The notes under the pieces: generated by a model
Database searches by the model: none
Seen by the model: the letters and a program-made list of their open reading frames with translations, nothing else
What the model was told of the DNA's origin: nothing
Shown here: positions 43,134 to 51,844 of the stretch, one piece after another
How positions within the stretch are numbered: the stretch's first letter is position 1
Layout: each line of letters starts with the position of its first letter
Translations under genes and position numbers: made by a program
From: an uncultured Collinsella sp.
GTDB lineage: Bacteria; Actinomycetota; Coriobacteriia; Coriobacteriales; Coriobacteriaceae
Reading direction: 5' to 3'
NCBI GenBank assembly: GCA_900544755.1
Contig: UQWQ01000002.1
Location: 1-57,917, forward strand
Length of the DNA: 57,917 nucleotides

Positions 43134-46024
43134 CGGCGCCGCTCGTGGCGTGCGCGCCACAGCTGTAGATAGTGCCCGATTTGTGCCGATTCGATGCGCT
43201 GATAGGAGCTCGTGGGCAGCGACGTTAAGAATTTCTTGCCGTAGCCCTTCGTCACCAGGCGCGGGTCGGCCAAGATGAGTACGCCGCAATCGGTCGATGA
43301 GCGAATGAGGCGACCGGCTGCCTGCTTGACCTCGAGCACGGCCTCGGGCAGCGAATAGCGCGCCCAGGCGCGGTCTTCGCGCAGATTGCGCTCGCATGAA
43401 AGCGGATCTGTGGGGCTCGAGAACGGCAGCTTGGGGATGATGACACAGCGCAGCGTCTCGCCGCTGGCGTCAAACCCTTCCCAAAAGGCCTTAAGCGCAA
43501 AGAGCGACGAGGTCGGTTCGTTGATAAAACGATCGCGCAGACGGCGAGGAGACGAGTTGCGCTGCTGGCAGTTGAGTTCCAGACCCGCACGAGCCATCTT
43601 GGGCTCGACACGAGCGTACAGTTCCTCCATGTCACGCCTGTTGGTGAACAGTGTGAGCACCGAGCCGCCCATAGCAAGGTGAGCGTCGACCAGCACACGC
43701 TCGAGCGCCGAAAGATAGCTCTCACGATCGCGCGGATCGGGAATATCCCCAGCCACGACCACGGCCATATTCGAATCGAAGTCGTAGCTCGAATCCAAGT
43801 GCAGCGACGATGACGTCGAGGCACCGATGCGATCGAGGCCGACGGCGTGGTTAAAGTGCTCAAAGCTCTTGGAAACCGTCATGGTCGCCGATGCAAAGAT
43901 AGCCGTGTGGACCTCGGGCAGCCACTCGGTTGCCAAGGCCTCGCCAATGTCGATGCGCTCTGCGGTCATTGACTCTCCGCCGGCACGCAGCCTGCGATTG
44001 ACCTGCAGCGAGTACACGTAGTGTTCATCGGTACCGTCAATGATGAGTTTGAGGTTCTCGACCAGCTCGTGTAGGCGGCGCGAGATATCACCCAGGCCGA
44101 CAACAACCTCGGGCTTGTCGGCGGCAACGGCTTGCACCAGCGCGTCGACGCTCTTGTCAGCTTGTTCCAATGCATCGATGGCAGCGTAGGCCGACTGTAA
44201 GAAATCATGCCAGTCGTCAGATTCGCGCAGTTCGGGGCCAATCCATAGGTTCGCATTGTCATAGCCGCCGCGGGCACGGCGGCCAAGCTCGCGAACGCCG
44301 TCAAACACATCGGCAATCGCCATGCTCGCACGTACAACCGTCGACGTCGCCTTGGCGGTAAGACCCAGGTAAAGCGTAGAGCCCTCCGAGGTTGCCAAAT
44401 CGCGGGAAACCTGGCTCAGCGCACCGGTGCTCGAGCCGCCCAGGCGCTCAAACAGAACGCGCGATTCATCCGCCGACACCACGCGCGCCCATTGACGGCG
44501 TGCCTCGCGCTCGATGGAGTGGGCCTCATCGATCACCCAGTGACGAATCGGAGGCAAGATTCTGCCCTCGGCCGCAACATTGCGGAACAACAGGGAATGG
44601 TTGGTGACCACCACATCGGCATGCGCCGCGCGACGGCGGGCGCCGTGGACCAGGCATTTATCGGGGAAAAACGGGCAGAGGCGACGGGCACACTCGCGCG
44701 AGGCCGTTGTGAAGTCGGGACGGTTGACGCTGCGCCAGCGAATGCCAAGCGAGTCGAGGTCGCCATCGGCCGACTGACACACGTACGCCATGATGACCGC
44801 GACTGCCGTAAGCGTGTCGGCAGGATCACGCTTAGTCGTAATTTCGACTTGGCCGCGGCTCATGCGCTCAAGCTTACGCAAGCATGGATAGTGGTCATAG
44901 CCCTTGAGGGCGCAAAACGATAGGCCTCCGTCCAGCTGCTCGGCAAGTTTGGGCAGCTCATGATACATGAGCTGGTCGGCAAGATTATTCGATTTAGTCG
45001 CGATACCAACCGTGATATTGTTGCGGCGCGCGGCCTCGGCAAAAGGCACCAGATAGGCCATCGATTTGCCGACGCCTGTCCCCGCCTCAATCACGCGATG
45101 CGTTCCCGTAACGAGTGCGTCACGGACCTCGAGCGCCATCGCGATCTGCTCATCGCGCGGCTCATACGTGGGATACATGCGATTAACCAGGCCGCCCGGG
45201 GCATAGTCCGCCTCGATTTCCTCGCGGCTCGGCATCTTAAGGACCGGCAGCTCGTCCGCATCGACGCGATCATCGGCCCGATCGGCCTTGAGCACGTCGG
45301 CGCGGGCGGCGCTGAGAGAGAAGATGGAACCGGGGTTCTGTCCCGCCAAGAACGAGAAGATGGGACGATAGGACCAGGGCACGTCGGGGTGCATGTCGGC
45401 CAGGCGCGCCATTAAGCCCTGAGGCAAGTCGGTGAGCGCCACGAGCAGCACGCGCCACACACCACACAGGGCGTCGACATCGGCGTTGGCGCGGTGCGAC
45501 ACCGAGTCGCAGCCAAACAGGTCGGCCATGAAAGACAGCTTATGCGAGGCCAGGCGCGGAAGCGCGATGCGCGACAGTGCCAGCGAATCGATCCAGATGT
45601 CGCTGACGTTGACACCGCCCTTGACCGACTCGATAAACGAACGGTCGAAGGTGGCATTATGCGCAATCACCGGGCAGCCGCCGACAAAATCGGCGAGAGC
45701 GGCCACGGCCTCGACGGCCGATGGGGCATCCACCACATCGGCGTTTGTAATGCTCGTGAGTTCGGTAATCTCGGCGGGAATCAGCCGCTTGGGATGCACG
45801 AAGGTATCGAACCGATCGACAACCTCGCGGCCCGAAAGGCGGGCCGCTGATATCTCGATAAGCTCGTTGTCCTGCACCGAAAGACCCGTGGTCTCGGTAT
45901 CGAGGACGATAACATCTTCCTCGATGAGACCAAACGATTGGGTTTTGGCGCGCCCGGCAAGCGTGGCATAGGAATCGATGACAAACTGCGGCGTTCCCGA
46001 CGAAACAGCGTCCTCGATTAGCAT
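43130..46024 (-). CDS. dinG: DinG-type helicase with N-terminal DEDDh exonuclease domain
   Basis: A 964-residue repair protein. Residues about 37-210 are a DnaQ-like 3'-5' exonuclease (VIVLDTETTGL, HNATFDRSF, HRANADVDAL). The rest is an XPD/DinG-type SF2 helicase: Walker A EAGTGVGKSMAY near 318, an Fe-S cluster region with cysteines in PCLRK, CQSAD and CARRLCPFFPDKC, the DEAH box VIDEAHSIE near 500, and the end motif VKQAAGRLIRSSTDCGVL. Bacterial DinG unwinds R-loops and replication blocks; the exonuclease-fused form is common in Gram-positives. The start overlaps the ddl stop by seven bases, so ddl and this gene are one operon. The nearby WYL pair suggests a DNA-damage theme. Confidence 0.92.
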   Translation of the reverse strand: MLIEDAVSSGTPQFVIDSYATLAGRAKTQSFGLIEEDVIVLDTETTGLSVQDNELIEISAARLSGREVVDRFDTFVHPKRLIPAEITELTSITNADVVDAPSAVEAVAALADFVGGCPVIAHNATFDRSFIESVKGGVNVSDIWIDSLALSRIALPRLASHKLSFMADLFGCDSVSHRANADVDALCGVWRVLLVALTDLPQGLMARLADMHPDVPWSYRPIFSFLAGQNPGSIFSLSAARADVLKADRADDRVDADELPVLKMPSREEIEADYAPGGLVNRMYPTYEPRDEQIAMALEVRDALVTGTHRVIEAGTGVGKSMAYLVPFAEAARRNNITVGIATKSNNLADQLMYHELPKLAEQLDGGLSFCALKGYDHYPCLRKLERMSRGQVEITTKRDPADTLTAVAVIMAYVCQSADGDLDSLGIRWRSVNRPDFTTASRECARRLCPFFPDKCLVHGARRRAAHADVVVTNHSLLFRNVAAEGRILPPIRHWVIDEAHSIEREARRQWARVVSADESRVLFERLGGSSTGALSQVSRDLATSEGSTLYLGLTAKATSTVVRASMAIADVFDGVRELGRRARGGYDNANLWIGPELRESDDWHDFLQSAYAAIDALEQADKSVDALVQAVAADKPEVVVGLGDISRRLHELVENLKLIIDGTDEHYVYSLQVNRRLRAGGESMTAERIDIGEALATEWLPEVHTAIFASATMTVSKSFEHFNHAVGLDRIGASTSSSLHLDSSYDFDSNMAVVVAGDIPDPRDRESYLSALERVLVDAHLAMGGSVLTLFTNRRDMEELYARVEPKMARAGLELNCQQRNSSPRRLRDRFINEPTSSLFALKAFWEGFDASGETLRCVIIPKLPFSSPTDPLSCERNLREDRAWARYSLPEAVLEVKQAAGRLIRSSTDCGVLILADPRLVTKGYGKKFLTSLPTSSYQRIESAQIGHYLQLWRARHERRR

Positions 46025-46983
46025 GCAACGACCGCTCGACGAAGTCCCATACGAATCAGACTGTCACACACCCGCGGGAACGTCATGTCATCGGTGTGGC
46101 GAATCTCATCCGGATACAGCGATGTATCGGTCATGCCGGGAATCGTGTTGGTCTCGAGGATGACGGGGCCATCCTCGCTCACGATAAAGTCGCTGCGCGA
46201 GATACCCAGGCAGCCGAGTGCCTTATGGGCAGCACAGGCGAGCTCCTGAGCACGAGCGTAGTTCTCGGGTGAAATCTGCGCCGGAATGCGATGGATGTCC
46301 GTAGGGTCGACATACTTCACGTCCAGATCGTAGAACTCGCAGTCCTCGGGCTTACGGATTTCAACAATCGGCAGGGCGCGCACGTCATCCTCGCCGTATA
46401 CGCCGACGGTGATCTCGGTACCCTCGATGCACTTCTCGACCAGCACTTTGTCGCCGTACTCAAACGCCTTGGCGATTGCCGCGGGCAGCTCGGAGGGCTC
46501 ATGGACCAGGGAAATGCCATAGCTGGAACCGTTTACGGCCGGCTTCACAAAGCAGCGCTCGCCACAAACCTCGACGATATGATCGATATCGACTTCATCG
46601 CCCGCCTCGAGCGCGAGGCCGGGGGCAATGGGAATGCCCGCCTTGGCGTACAGGAGCTTCGAGACCTCCTTGTCGGCACCGCAAGCGCTGGCAAGCACGC
46701 CCGAGGCCGTGTAGGGGATACCCAGGGTCTCCATGGCACCCTGCATGGCACCATCTTCACCGCCGGCACCGTGCATGGCAATAAACGCCACGTCGAAACC
46801 ACCGGTCGCCATGGTTACCATAAAGTCATCGGCAGCCGTGTCGAGCAGCTCCACCGAAGTGTAGCCGGCTTCCTTCAGTGCCACCACGACGTTCTTTCCC
46901 GAATTGAGCGAGATCTCGCGCTCGGCGGAACGACCGCCCGCCAAGACCGCTACGTGCATGTTCTCTAGGCTTTTACCCGGCAT
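46018..46983 (-). CDS. ddl: D-alanine--D-alanine ligase
   Basis: ATP-grasp enzyme that makes D-Ala-D-Ala for peptidoglycan. It is 321 residues from ATG 46983, which follows GAGGAGGAG. The N-terminus VAVLAGGRSAEREISL, the serine/lysine ATP region CFVKPAVNGSSYGI, KVLVEKCIEGTEITVGV, and the C-terminal metal and substrate block VILETNTIPGMTDTSLYP are all intact. It is first in the minus-strand pair with the DinG-type gene and is divergent from rlmN. Nothing in the sequence suggests the D-Lac or D-Ser variants. Confidence 0.95.
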   Translation of the reverse strand: MPGKSLENMHVAVLAGGRSAEREISLNSGKNVVVALKEAGYTSVELLDTAADDFMVTMATGGFDVAFIAMHGAGGEDGAMQGAMETLGIPYTASGVLASACGADKEVSKLLYAKAGIPIAPGLALEAGDEVDIDHIVEVCGERCFVKPAVNGSSYGISLVHEPSELPAAIAKAFEYGDKVLVEKCIEGTEITVGVYGEDDVRALPIVEIRKPEDCEFYDLDVKYVDPTDIHRIPAQISPENYARAQELACAAHKALGCLGISRSDFIVSEDGPVILETNTIPGMTDTSLYPDEIRHTDDMTFPRVCDSLIRMGLRRAVVAC

Positions 46984-47068
46984 GGGCAGACTCCTCCTCT
47001 ATAATTTCTGCAGCTGATACCATATTGTAGCGATACCCTCTACGTTTCCCCAAAATCGAAAGGCTTCC

Positions 47069-48121
47069 ATGAATCCCAGGACTAAATCTCAGGACATTCG
47101 CAACTTGAGCCAAAACGATATTCGCGAGCTTGTGGCCGAACTTGGCCAGCCCGCCTTCCGCGCGAAGCAGCTCATCGAATGGGTCTTTGAGAAGAACGTT
47201 TGTTCGTTTGACGATATGACCAACCTTCCCAAGGCTTTCCGCGAGCAGCTTAAAGAGGCTTTTGCCTTTGACACGCCGACTGAACTCACCAAGCAGGTTT
47301 CTAAAGATGGCTCTCGCAAGTATCTGCTCGAGTACCACGACGGCATTTCCGTCGAGACCGTCGGTATGCCCCGTCGTAACAAGCTTTCTGTCTGCGTTTC
47401 CACCCAGGCAGGCTGTGGCATGGGCTGCGCCTTTTGCGCTACTGGTCTCAGCGGCCTCAAGCGCTCTCTGACCGCTCAAGAGATCGTCGACCAGGTACTT
47501 CATGTATCCAGCGACTTTGGCGAGCGTGCCACGAGCGTTGTCTTCATGGGCCAGGGCGAGCCGTTTGCCAACTACGACGAGGTTCTCAAGGCACTGCGTA
47601 TCCTCAACGACCCCGATGGCATCGGTATCGGCGCCCGTCATCTCACCGTCTCTACCAGCGGCGTTATTCCCGGTATTCGCAAATTTGCCGACATCCCCGA
47701 GCAGTTCACGCTTGCCGTTTCCCTGCATTCCGCCATCCAGTCGACGCGCAATAAGCTCATGCCCGGTGTTAAGAAGTACACGCTGCTCCGCCTTCACGAG
47801 GCGCTTCAGCTCTACACCGAAAAGACTGGCCGCCGCCCGACCTATGAATATGCCATGATCGAAGGCGTCAACGATACGAATCCCGAGATGCAGGCACTCT
47901 GCGACTTCTGCGAGGGAACGCTGTGCCACGTTAACCTGATTCAGCTTAACGACATCGAGGGCAGCCCGCTCAAGCCGTCGCCGATTCATAAGGTCGAGGA
48001 TCTTCAGCGCCGCCTTGAGTCTCGTGGCATCGAGACCACGATCCGTAATTCTCGCGGCAATGATATTGATGCCGCCTGCGGTCAGCTGAAGCAACGTTTC
48101 AAGGTCCAGAAGAACGCATAG
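47069..48121 (+). CDS. rlmN: 23S rRNA (adenine-C2)-methyltransferase RlmN
   Basis: Radical SAM enzyme methylating C2 of A2503 in 23S rRNA and A37 of tRNAs. It is 350 residues, a normal length. The radical-SAM cysteines are C116, C120 and C123 (AGCGMGCAFCATG). The conserved YEYAMIEGVND, VNLIQLNDIEGSP and the C-terminal cysteine in DIDAACGQL complete the family pattern, and the length favours RlmN over Cfr. It precedes the origin cluster, with two terminators and a parS-like site after it. Confidence 0.95.
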   Translation: MNPRTKSQDIRNLSQNDIRELVAELGQPAFRAKQLIEWVFEKNVCSFDDMTNLPKAFREQLKEAFAFDTPTELTKQVSKDGSRKYLLEYHDGISVETVGMPRRNKLSVCVSTQAGCGMGCAFCATGLSGLKRSLTAQEIVDQVLHVSSDFGERATSVVFMGQGEPFANYDEVLKALRILNDPDGIGIGARHLTVSTSGVIPGIRKFADIPEQFTLAVSLHSAIQSTRNKLMPGVKKYTLLRLHEALQLYTEKTGRRPTYEYAMIEGVNDTNPEMQALCDFCEGTLCHVNLIQLNDIEGSPLKPSPIHKVEDLQRRLESRGIETTIRNSRGNDIDAACGQLKQRFKVQKNA

Positions 48122-48140
48122 GGGAGCCTGTGCCCCATAA

Positions 48141-48156
48141 CGTTTCATGTGAAACA
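48141..48156. promoter_or_regulatory. parS: Degenerate parS-like site
   Basis: CGTTTCATGTGAAACA matches the parS consensus at 14 of 16 positions (consensus TGTTTCACGTGAAACA, seen three times at 50.3 kb). It lies 20 bases after rlmN and about 2.2 kb from the main cluster. Confidence 0.55.
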
Positions 48157-48162
48157 TCCAAC

Positions 48163-48199
48163 AGCCCTGGTTGCAAATAATGCAACCAGGGCTGTTTCA
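48163..48199 (+). terminator. Terminator after rlmN
   Basis: CAGCCCTGGTTGCA(AATAA)TGCAACCAGGGCTG stem with a following T-run. Strong intrinsic terminator. Confidence 0.9.
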
Positions 48200-48252
48200 T
48201 TTATATTCATACTATTGGATTTGATTTCTTCAAGCGTAGTTTTATGGCCAAA

Positions 48253-48293
48253 ATAAGGGGTCCTTGTCTCATGAATCAGACAAGGACCCTTTC
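48253..48293. terminator. Second terminator, for the convergent parAB-end gene
   Basis: AAGGGGTCCTTGTCT ... AGACAAGGACCCTTT hairpin, usable in both directions. It isolates rlmN from the convergent small gene at 48320. Confidence 0.85.
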
Positions 48294-48311
48294 AAAACAG
48301 GCAATTAATTG

Positions 48312-48323
48312 TTAGGTACCTAA
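48312..48323. repeat. Perfect palindrome TTAGGTACCTAA, copy 1
   Basis: The 13-base word GTTAGGTACCTAA occurs here (with the palindrome at 48312-48323) and again before jag at 51816-51827. This copy overlaps the stop codon of the small gene at 48320. Confidence 0.6.
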
Positions 48324-48574
48324 TAGCCAACATTTTCCCACTGATGGTTAACCCAGTCTTGGTTAATCTTGGGATTCTTAGTCACCTGAGCAGTGCGCAT
48401 AGCGACATCTTCAGTCATGACATCCATTTTCTTCTTAGATGTATCGACGATATCCTGAGCGCCACGCAGCAGTCGACCGCGTAGTTCATCATCTGTCGCA
48501 ATCTTATAACCAGCAAAAGCACCAGCGGCGACAGTGGTTGCCAATGCAATGACCGCAAGAACCTTACTCTTCAT
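48320..48574 (-). CDS. Small exported/membrane protein after parB
   Basis: An 84-residue protein starting at ATG 48574, set by GGAGG eight bases before it. Residues 3-22 are a hydrophobic membrane segment or signal. The rest is helical and charged (DDELRGRLLRGAQDIVDTSKKKMDVM), resembling a small membrane-anchored helical protein of the YtxH type. It overlaps the parB stop by eleven bases, so it is translated from the parAB mRNA. Function unknown; its position beside ParB may be functional. Confidence 0.72.
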   Translation of the reverse strand: MKSKVLAVIALATTVAAGAFAGYKIATDDELRGRLLRGAQDIVDTSKKKMDVMTEDVAMRTAQVTKNPKINQDWVNHQWENVGY

Positions 48575-49469
48575 CCTGATCCTCCTGCCCAAATTGAATC
48601 ATTTCGCCAAGGATACGGGAGAGCTCTTCTTCGTCTTTGAACTCGATTTCAATTTTGTTCTTGCCACGCGAGCTCTTCACACGCACATTCGTGTTGAAAA
48701 CTTGACGAAGGACTCGAGCGGCCTTTTTGAATGACTGAGGTGTTGCTGGCCTCGGAGTCCTTGACGTCTCTCCGGCAGAAAACAACGGAGCAAGATTTTC
48801 TGTCGCTCTAACGGAAAGTCCTTCTGCAACAACCTTCTCAGCAAGTCGAATCCTGGCATCTTCATATGGAACTGCAAGAATAGCTCTCGCATGGCCCGCA
48901 GTAAGCTTACCCTCGAAAATCAACTGCTGTACGACTTCGGGAAGATCTAGCAAACGAAGTGAATTTGTAATTGCAGAACGAGACTTACTGACAGCCTTTG
49001 ATAACGCCTCTTGTGTCATACCGCTGGCATCAATGAGCTGACGATAACCCTTCGCCTCTTCGACGGGATTCAAATCAGAACGCTGAAGATTCTCGATAAG
49101 AGCAAGAGCTAGCATCTCCTCATCATTAACTTCCTTAATGATGACAGGCAGGTCCTCAAGACCAGCAAGCTTTGAAGCCTGGTAACGGCGCTCACCAGCG
49201 ATGATCTCATAGCCGTTTCCATGCTTGCGAACCAACAGCGGCTGCAAAACGCCATGTTCCCGAATCGACTCGCTCAACTCTCGAAGTTCAGTTTCGTTAA
49301 AGTGAATTCGCGGCTGATTAGGGTTGGGAACGATATCCTCAATAGGCAGTTTAGTTTCAGATGCGGCATTTGAAGCCGATGCAGCCGAACCACCGGTCTC
49401 ATACTCGGCCTCTGAGACCAAAGCATTGAGTCCGCGTCCCAAACCTCCACGTTTCTTTGCACTAGGCAC
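48564..49469 (-). CDS. parB: Chromosome partitioning protein ParB
   Basis: CTP-dependent DNA clamp that loads at parS and spreads to organise the origin. It is 301 residues. The N-terminal CTPase motifs IPNPNQPRIHF (box I), GERRYQASKLAG (box II) and the following helices are present, then a helix-turn-helix (TQEALSKAVSKSRSAITNSLRLL) for parS binding, and a C-terminal dimerisation segment (KIEIEFKDEEELSRILGEMI). The GTG start overlaps the parA stop by eight bases. Its three parS sites lie just upstream of parA. Confidence 0.95.
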   Translation of the reverse strand: MPSAKKRGGLGRGLNALVSEAEYETGGSAASASNAASETKLPIEDIVPNPNQPRIHFNETELRELSESIREHGVLQPLLVRKHGNGYEIIAGERRYQASKLAGLEDLPVIIKEVNDEEMLALALIENLQRSDLNPVEEAKGYRQLIDASGMTQEALSKAVSKSRSAITNSLRLLDLPEVVQQLIFEGKLTAGHARAILAVPYEDARIRLAEKVVAEGLSVRATENLAPLFSAGETSRTPRPATPQSFKKAARVLRQVFNTNVRVKSSRGKNKIEIEFKDEEELSRILGEMIQFGQEDQDEE

Positions 49470-50262
49470 GCTTGATCACCTCTTTTGCAAGGTTCATATA
49501 CGCTTTTGCACCCTTATTTTGAGGTGCATAGGTAATTACCGGCTCTCCAAAAGACGGAGCCTCAGAGATTTTTACGGTACGGGGAATTAGAGTCTTAAAA
49601 GCCTTATCACCAAAGTACGACTGAACCTCCTCAACAACCTGATTCGACAGAGAAGTACGCGAGTCATACATGGTCATAAGCACGCCATAGGTGTCTAAGC
49701 CCTTGTTCAGACGTGATTTGACCATCTTCATTGACTCAAGTAGCTTCGTAACGCCCTCGAGTGCGTAATACTCGCACTGAATCGGAATCAAAACACTGTC
49801 TGCTGCGGTCAAAGCGTTGATGGTAAGCAGGCCGAGCGAAGGAGGACAGTCAATGAAAATAAAATCGAACTCGTCTTGAATGGGCTCAAGCAAATCTTTG
49901 AGGCGTGTTTCACGAGCAATTGCGCTTACGAGCTCAATTTCGGCGCCTGCAAGTTGAATTGTCGCCGGAATAACGAATACCTTTTTGCAATTTGTATCAA
50001 GAACAAGCGATTCTGCCGGCACGTCATTCAGTAATGCATCATAGATGCACTGATTAAGGTCTTCTTTTTCAATTCCAAATCCACTGGTGCTGTTTCCCTG
50101 CGGATCAAAATCGACAATCAGTGTCTTGCGTCCCTGTTCACCCAGTGCTGCTGCAAGGTTTACAGCCGTCGTTGACTTACCGACGCCGCCTTTTTGATTG
50201 ATGATTGCAATAATACGCGTGTCTTTTGCGCTCTTCGAACGCTTAACGTCGCGAAATCCCAC
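49462..50262 (-). CDS. parA: Chromosome partitioning ATPase ParA
   Basis: Walker-type ATPase (ParA/Soj) acting with ParB to segregate origins. It is 266 residues. Deviant Walker A KGGVGKSTTAVNLA near residue 26, VDFDPQGNSTSG (Walker A'), FIDCPPSLGLLTINAL (Walker B) and the later TMYDSRTSLSNQV are intact. The GTG start follows AGGAGG. It is first of the parA-parB-small protein operon, with three parS sites in its upstream region, close to the end of rsmG. Confidence 0.96.
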   Translation of the reverse strand: MGFRDVKRSKSAKDTRIIAIINQKGGVGKSTTAVNLAAALGEQGRKTLIVDFDPQGNSTSGFGIEKEDLNQCIYDALLNDVPAESLVLDTNCKKVFVIPATIQLAGAEIELVSAIARETRLKDLLEPIQDEFDFIFIDCPPSLGLLTINALTAADSVLIPIQCEYYALEGVTKLLESMKMVKSRLNKGLDTYGVLMTMYDSRTSLSNQVVEEVQSYFGDKAFKTLIPRTVKISEAPSFGEPVITYAPQNKGAKAYMNLAKEVIKRA

Positions 50263-50301
50263 GGTCCCTCCTGGTGTGTATTAAAGCTGTCAAACGGAGG
50301 A

Positions 50302-50395
50302 TGTTTCACGTGAAACATTCCGATTCGAAATCAACCGCCATGTTTCACGTGAAACACCGCAAGTTGTTAGTATCCATTATGTTTCACGTGAAACA
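50302..50395. promoter_or_regulatory. parS: Cluster of three parS centromere sites
   Basis: The 16-base palindrome TGTTTCACGTGAAACA occurs exactly three times: 50302-50317, 50341-50356 and 50380-50395. The starts are 39 bases apart in both intervals, so the sites fall near the same face of the helix. They lie between rsmG and parA. These are consensus bacterial parS sites for ParB, and by position probably also affect parA transcription. Confidence 0.97.
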
Positions 50396-50396
50396 T

Positions 50397-51134
50397 CTAG
50401 GCAAGCGGATTCTTCTTTGCCATGCCATTTGCACGAGGCAATGAAACGGAAGCTGGATGACTCTTCTTAAGAACAATGAACTCCCTATGGCCCAAGCCCT
50501 CAGGCAAATCGATTGCATCATTCAGAAGCAGAGTGAAACCGCAGATCTTAGCTGCCGACATGCCAGAAGCAAGCTCTTCATCTGATGGATTGCCCTTCGT
50601 GATAACAAATAGCCCTCCATCTTTGAGGTACGGAGCCGCATACTCAACAAGAATCGGTAGAGGGGCGAGTGCACGAGCGGTTACGACAGAGAACTGTTTC
50701 TTATGGCTTCGAGCATATTCTTCAAGGCGATCATGGACTGCATGACCATTTTTCAATCCCAGAGCATGAGCAAAAGAATTGACAGCATCGACCTTCTTGC
50801 CAACAGAGTCAATATAAGTAGCTTTACGATGCGTGGTTATCGTTAATGGAATACCAGGGAAGCCCGCACCTGTTCCCATATCGAGCAAAGCACCCTCAGG
50901 AGCCTTATTGATATAAGGGAGCAAAACAAGTGAGTCGAGGATATGAAGTACAGCAGCATCTTCTACGTTAAGAATACGAGTGAGATTGGTTGTCTTATTA
51001 GTTTCAAGAACCAAATCCAAATGATGGATACACTTCCTTAGCTCAGTATCACTTATTCTCAAGGAATACTCTTTGCAATAGGAAGTTAGACGACTCAGCA
51101 TCTCGTCAGCCTGCTGATCGGTGAGTACAAACAA
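50397..51134 (-). CDS. rsmG: 16S rRNA (guanine-N7)-methyltransferase RsmG
   Basis: Methylates G527 of 16S rRNA (GidB). SAM-binding fold with LLDMGTGAGFPGIPL near residue 87 and conserved ARALAPLPILVEYAAPYLKDGG. I take the TTG at 51134, because AAAGGAG lies six bases before it; the earliest in-frame ATG at 51182 falls in the T-run of the upstream terminator and would be unlikely to be transcribed well. With the TTG start the protein has 245 residues, close to the family length (about 210-240). Loss of this enzyme is known to confer streptomycin resistance in some bacteria. Confidence 0.92.
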   Translation of the reverse strand: MFVLTDQQADEMLSRLTSYCKEYSLRISDTELRKCIHHLDLVLETNKTTNLTRILNVEDAAVLHILDSLVLLPYINKAPEGALLDMGTGAGFPGIPLTITTHRKATYIDSVGKKVDAVNSFAHALGLKNGHAVHDRLEEYARSHKKQFSVVTARALAPLPILVEYAAPYLKDGGLFVITKGNPSDEELASGMSAAKICGFTLLLNDAIDLPEGLGHREFIVLKKSHPASVSLPRANGMAKKNPLA

Positions 51135-51180
51135 CAGAAGCTCCTTTCTGACAAAAATCAGTGTATCAAGAACTTTTGAC

Positions 51181-51212
51181 AAAAAAAGGGGACGTGGTTT
51201 CCACGTCCCCTA
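51181..51212 (-). terminator. Terminator between jag and rsmG
   Basis: AGGGGACGTGG-AAA-CCACGTCCCCT stem followed by eight Ts on the minus strand. Very strong. It ends the rpmH-rnpA-yidD-yidC-jag unit. Confidence 0.93.
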
Positions 51213-51230
51213 AGCATAAGCTCGAGTAGA

Positions 51231-51800
51231 TTATCGAGCAACAATCACCACATGGCGATCGGGATCAGACCCCTCGGAATGCGTATCAACGGCATCGTTG
51301 CCACGAAGGGCAATGTGAACCAAACGACGCTCATAGGCATTCATGGGCGGCAGGGAAACACTCTTATGAGTGCGGATGGCGCGCTCGGCAGCGGACTTGG
51401 CCATGGAAGCGACCTTGTCCTGACGGCGGCTCTTGTAGCCCTCAACGTCAACCACAACCGGATACCTAAAACCAAGCTTGCGGCTCACCAGCAAAGAGAA
51501 CATAACCTGAAGGGCATCAAGAGTACGACCATGACGGCCAATGAGAACAGCAAGATCAGGAGCCGTAACATCCAAAATCAGCTCGCCCTCGTCGCCCTCG
51601 TACTCATCAATAGGAGAGTTGGCGGCATCGAAGTGCGAAAGGATGGAACGCAGAATGGAAATCGCAACATCGGCAATGGTGTCGAGCTCCTCATCGGTCA
51701 GCTCTTCACCGGCCTTGTAGCGCTGTGCAATCTCGGGATAATCGCCCGCAATCTGCGGGGCAACCTCCTCAAGCATATCCTCGATGATCTCTTCAGACAT
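51231..51800 (-). CDS. jag: RNA-binding protein KhpB/Jag
   Basis: A 189-residue RNA-binding protein. It starts at ATG 51800, with TTGGAG upstream. A KH domain (LAVLIGRHGRTLDALQVMFSLLVSRKLG) lies near 85-115 and an R3H domain (MNAYERRLVHIALRGND) near 150-167. KhpB with KhpA regulates cell division and envelope genes. The ~70-residue N-terminus is acidic and lacks the usual Jag_N lysine-rich block. It follows yidC in the conserved rnpA-yidC-jag order. Confidence 0.93.
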   Translation of the reverse strand: MSEEIIEDMLEEVAPQIAGDYPEIAQRYKAGEELTDEELDTIADVAISILRSILSHFDAANSPIDEYEGDEGELILDVTAPDLAVLIGRHGRTLDALQVMFSLLVSRKLGFRYPVVVDVEGYKSRRQDKVASMAKSAAERAIRTHKSVSLPPMNAYERRLVHIALRGNDAVDTHSEGSDPDRHVVIVAR

Positions 51801-51815
51801 AACGTACTCCAAAAG

Positions 51816-51827
51816 TTAGGTACCTAA
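51816..51827. repeat. Perfect palindrome TTAGGTACCTAA, copy 2
   Basis: The same 13-base word as at 48312, GTTAGGTACCTAA, here in the yidC-jag gap, 16 bases before the jag start. Two exact copies within 3.5 kb suggest a protein-binding site. Confidence 0.55.
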
Positions 51828-51844
51828 ATAAGATTACTGTCCCA

